NCBI GenBank assembly: GCA_030527085.1
Contig: JAUNBN010000103.1
Coordinates: 1 to 5,395, forward strand
DNA length: 5,395 bases
Reading direction: 5' to 3'
From: Oscillospiraceae bacterium
Lineage (GTDB): Bacteria; Bacillota; Clostridia; Oscillospirales; Ruminococcaceae
The position numbers and the translations under genes were made by a program. How positions within the stretch are numbered: position 1 is the stretch's first letter; each line of letters starts with the position of its first letter. Below the pieces are notes generated by a model. That model was not told the origin of the DNA, searched no databases, and saw only the letters and a list, made by a program, of their open reading frames with translations. Shown in pieces: positions 5,318 to 5,395 of the stretch.

Positions 5318-5352
5318 CAAAAGAACGGAAGTCTTCAGCTTCGCTGAAGACT
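5311..5352 (-). terminator. Hairpin with T-rich tail, likely terminator of a gene beyond the right edge
   Basis: AGTCTTCAGC (5330-5339) and GCTGAAGACT (5343-5352) form a perfect 10-bp stem with a 3-nt loop. On the minus strand it is followed by TTCCGTTCTTTTGTTTC, an interrupted U-rich tail, which suits a terminator for a minus-strand gene upstream of purB outside the window. The tail is interrupted early, so efficiency may be modest or purB may receive read-through. Confidence 0.5.
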
Positions 5353-5395
5353 GCGCCCGGCGGCTTCGCCGCCGGGCCCGCCGCCCGAAGGGCGG
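5330..5395. repeat. Three tandem perfect hairpins with 3-nt loops
   Basis: Hairpin 1 is 5330-5352 (10-bp stem, loop TTC). Hairpin 2 is GCCCGGCGGC (5355-5364), TTC, GCCGCCGGGC (5368-5377). Hairpin 3 is CCGCCC (5381-5386), GAA, GGGCGG (5390-5395), cut by the window edge and probably longer. Stems are perfect and separated by only 2-3 bases; stem sequences differ between hairpins. No coding sense is apparent. Confidence 0.75.

Noticed and set aside
5267..5320. 18-codon N-terminal extension of adenylosuccinate lyase
   Set aside because: It would translate through the strong AGGAGG site and the AT-rich palindrome; the ATG at 5266 has ideal spacing and the extension does not resemble the family.
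5267..5395. Purine riboswitch ahead of purB
   Set aside because: The leader between hairpins and ribosome binding site is too short and lacks the three-way junction and conserved core of a purine riboswitch; the nearby stems are simple hairpins.

Overview
The window looks like a chromosomal segment of a moderately GC-rich anaerobic Firmicute, probably a Clostridia gut-type lineage. The pointers are strong AGGAGG-type ribosome binding sites, a DUF362 protein, a DUF2148-type ferredoxin-family protein, a secreted transglutaminase-like protein, a tRNA with an encoded CCA end, and dense hairpins between genes. The lineage is an inference. No phage, transposase, CRISPR or defence gene is visible.

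Layout: (1) positions 1-405 (+) are the C-terminal part of a DUF362 iron-sulfur-type protein, followed by an intrinsic terminator at 491-533. (2) Positions 623-1828 (-) encode a secreted or membrane-anchored transglutaminase-like protein with an intact Cys-His-Asp triad, convergent with the DUF362 gene. (3) Positions 1829-2393 contain no credible protein gene. They hold a probable promoter, a terminator-like element, one copy of a dispersed intergenic repeat, a pair of diverged direct repeats and many short hairpins. (4) Positions 2394-2469 (-) are tRNA-Pro(UGG), with its own promoter at 2481-2509 and a terminator hairpin one base or less past the CCA. (5) Positions 2578-3087 and 3115-3600 (+) form a two-gene unit: a hypoxanthine/uracil-type DNA glycosylase and a DUF2148-like protein that lacks the cysteine cluster expected of its family. 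(6) Positions 3601-3826 are a convergent intergenic region with a perfect 17-bp inverted repeat and the second copy of the dispersed repeat. (7) Positions 3827-5266 (-) encode adenylosuccinate lyase (purB) of the long subtype resembling the animal enzyme. (8) Positions 5267-5395 hold the purB ribosome binding site, an AT-rich palindrome and three back-to-back perfect hairpins with 3-nt loops that run to the window edge.

The genes do not form one pathway. purB is purine biosynthesis, the glycosylase removes deaminated bases from DNA, the transglutaminase-like protein acts outside the membrane, and DUF362/DUF2148 are poorly characterised redox-type families. The most distinctive material is the non-coding DNA: a two-copy intergenic element with a conserved hairpin, and a recurring style of perfect hairpin closed by TTC or GAA triloops. 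The cluster-less DUF2148 protein is the main protein-level oddity. I do not see a clear undescribed multi-gene system here.
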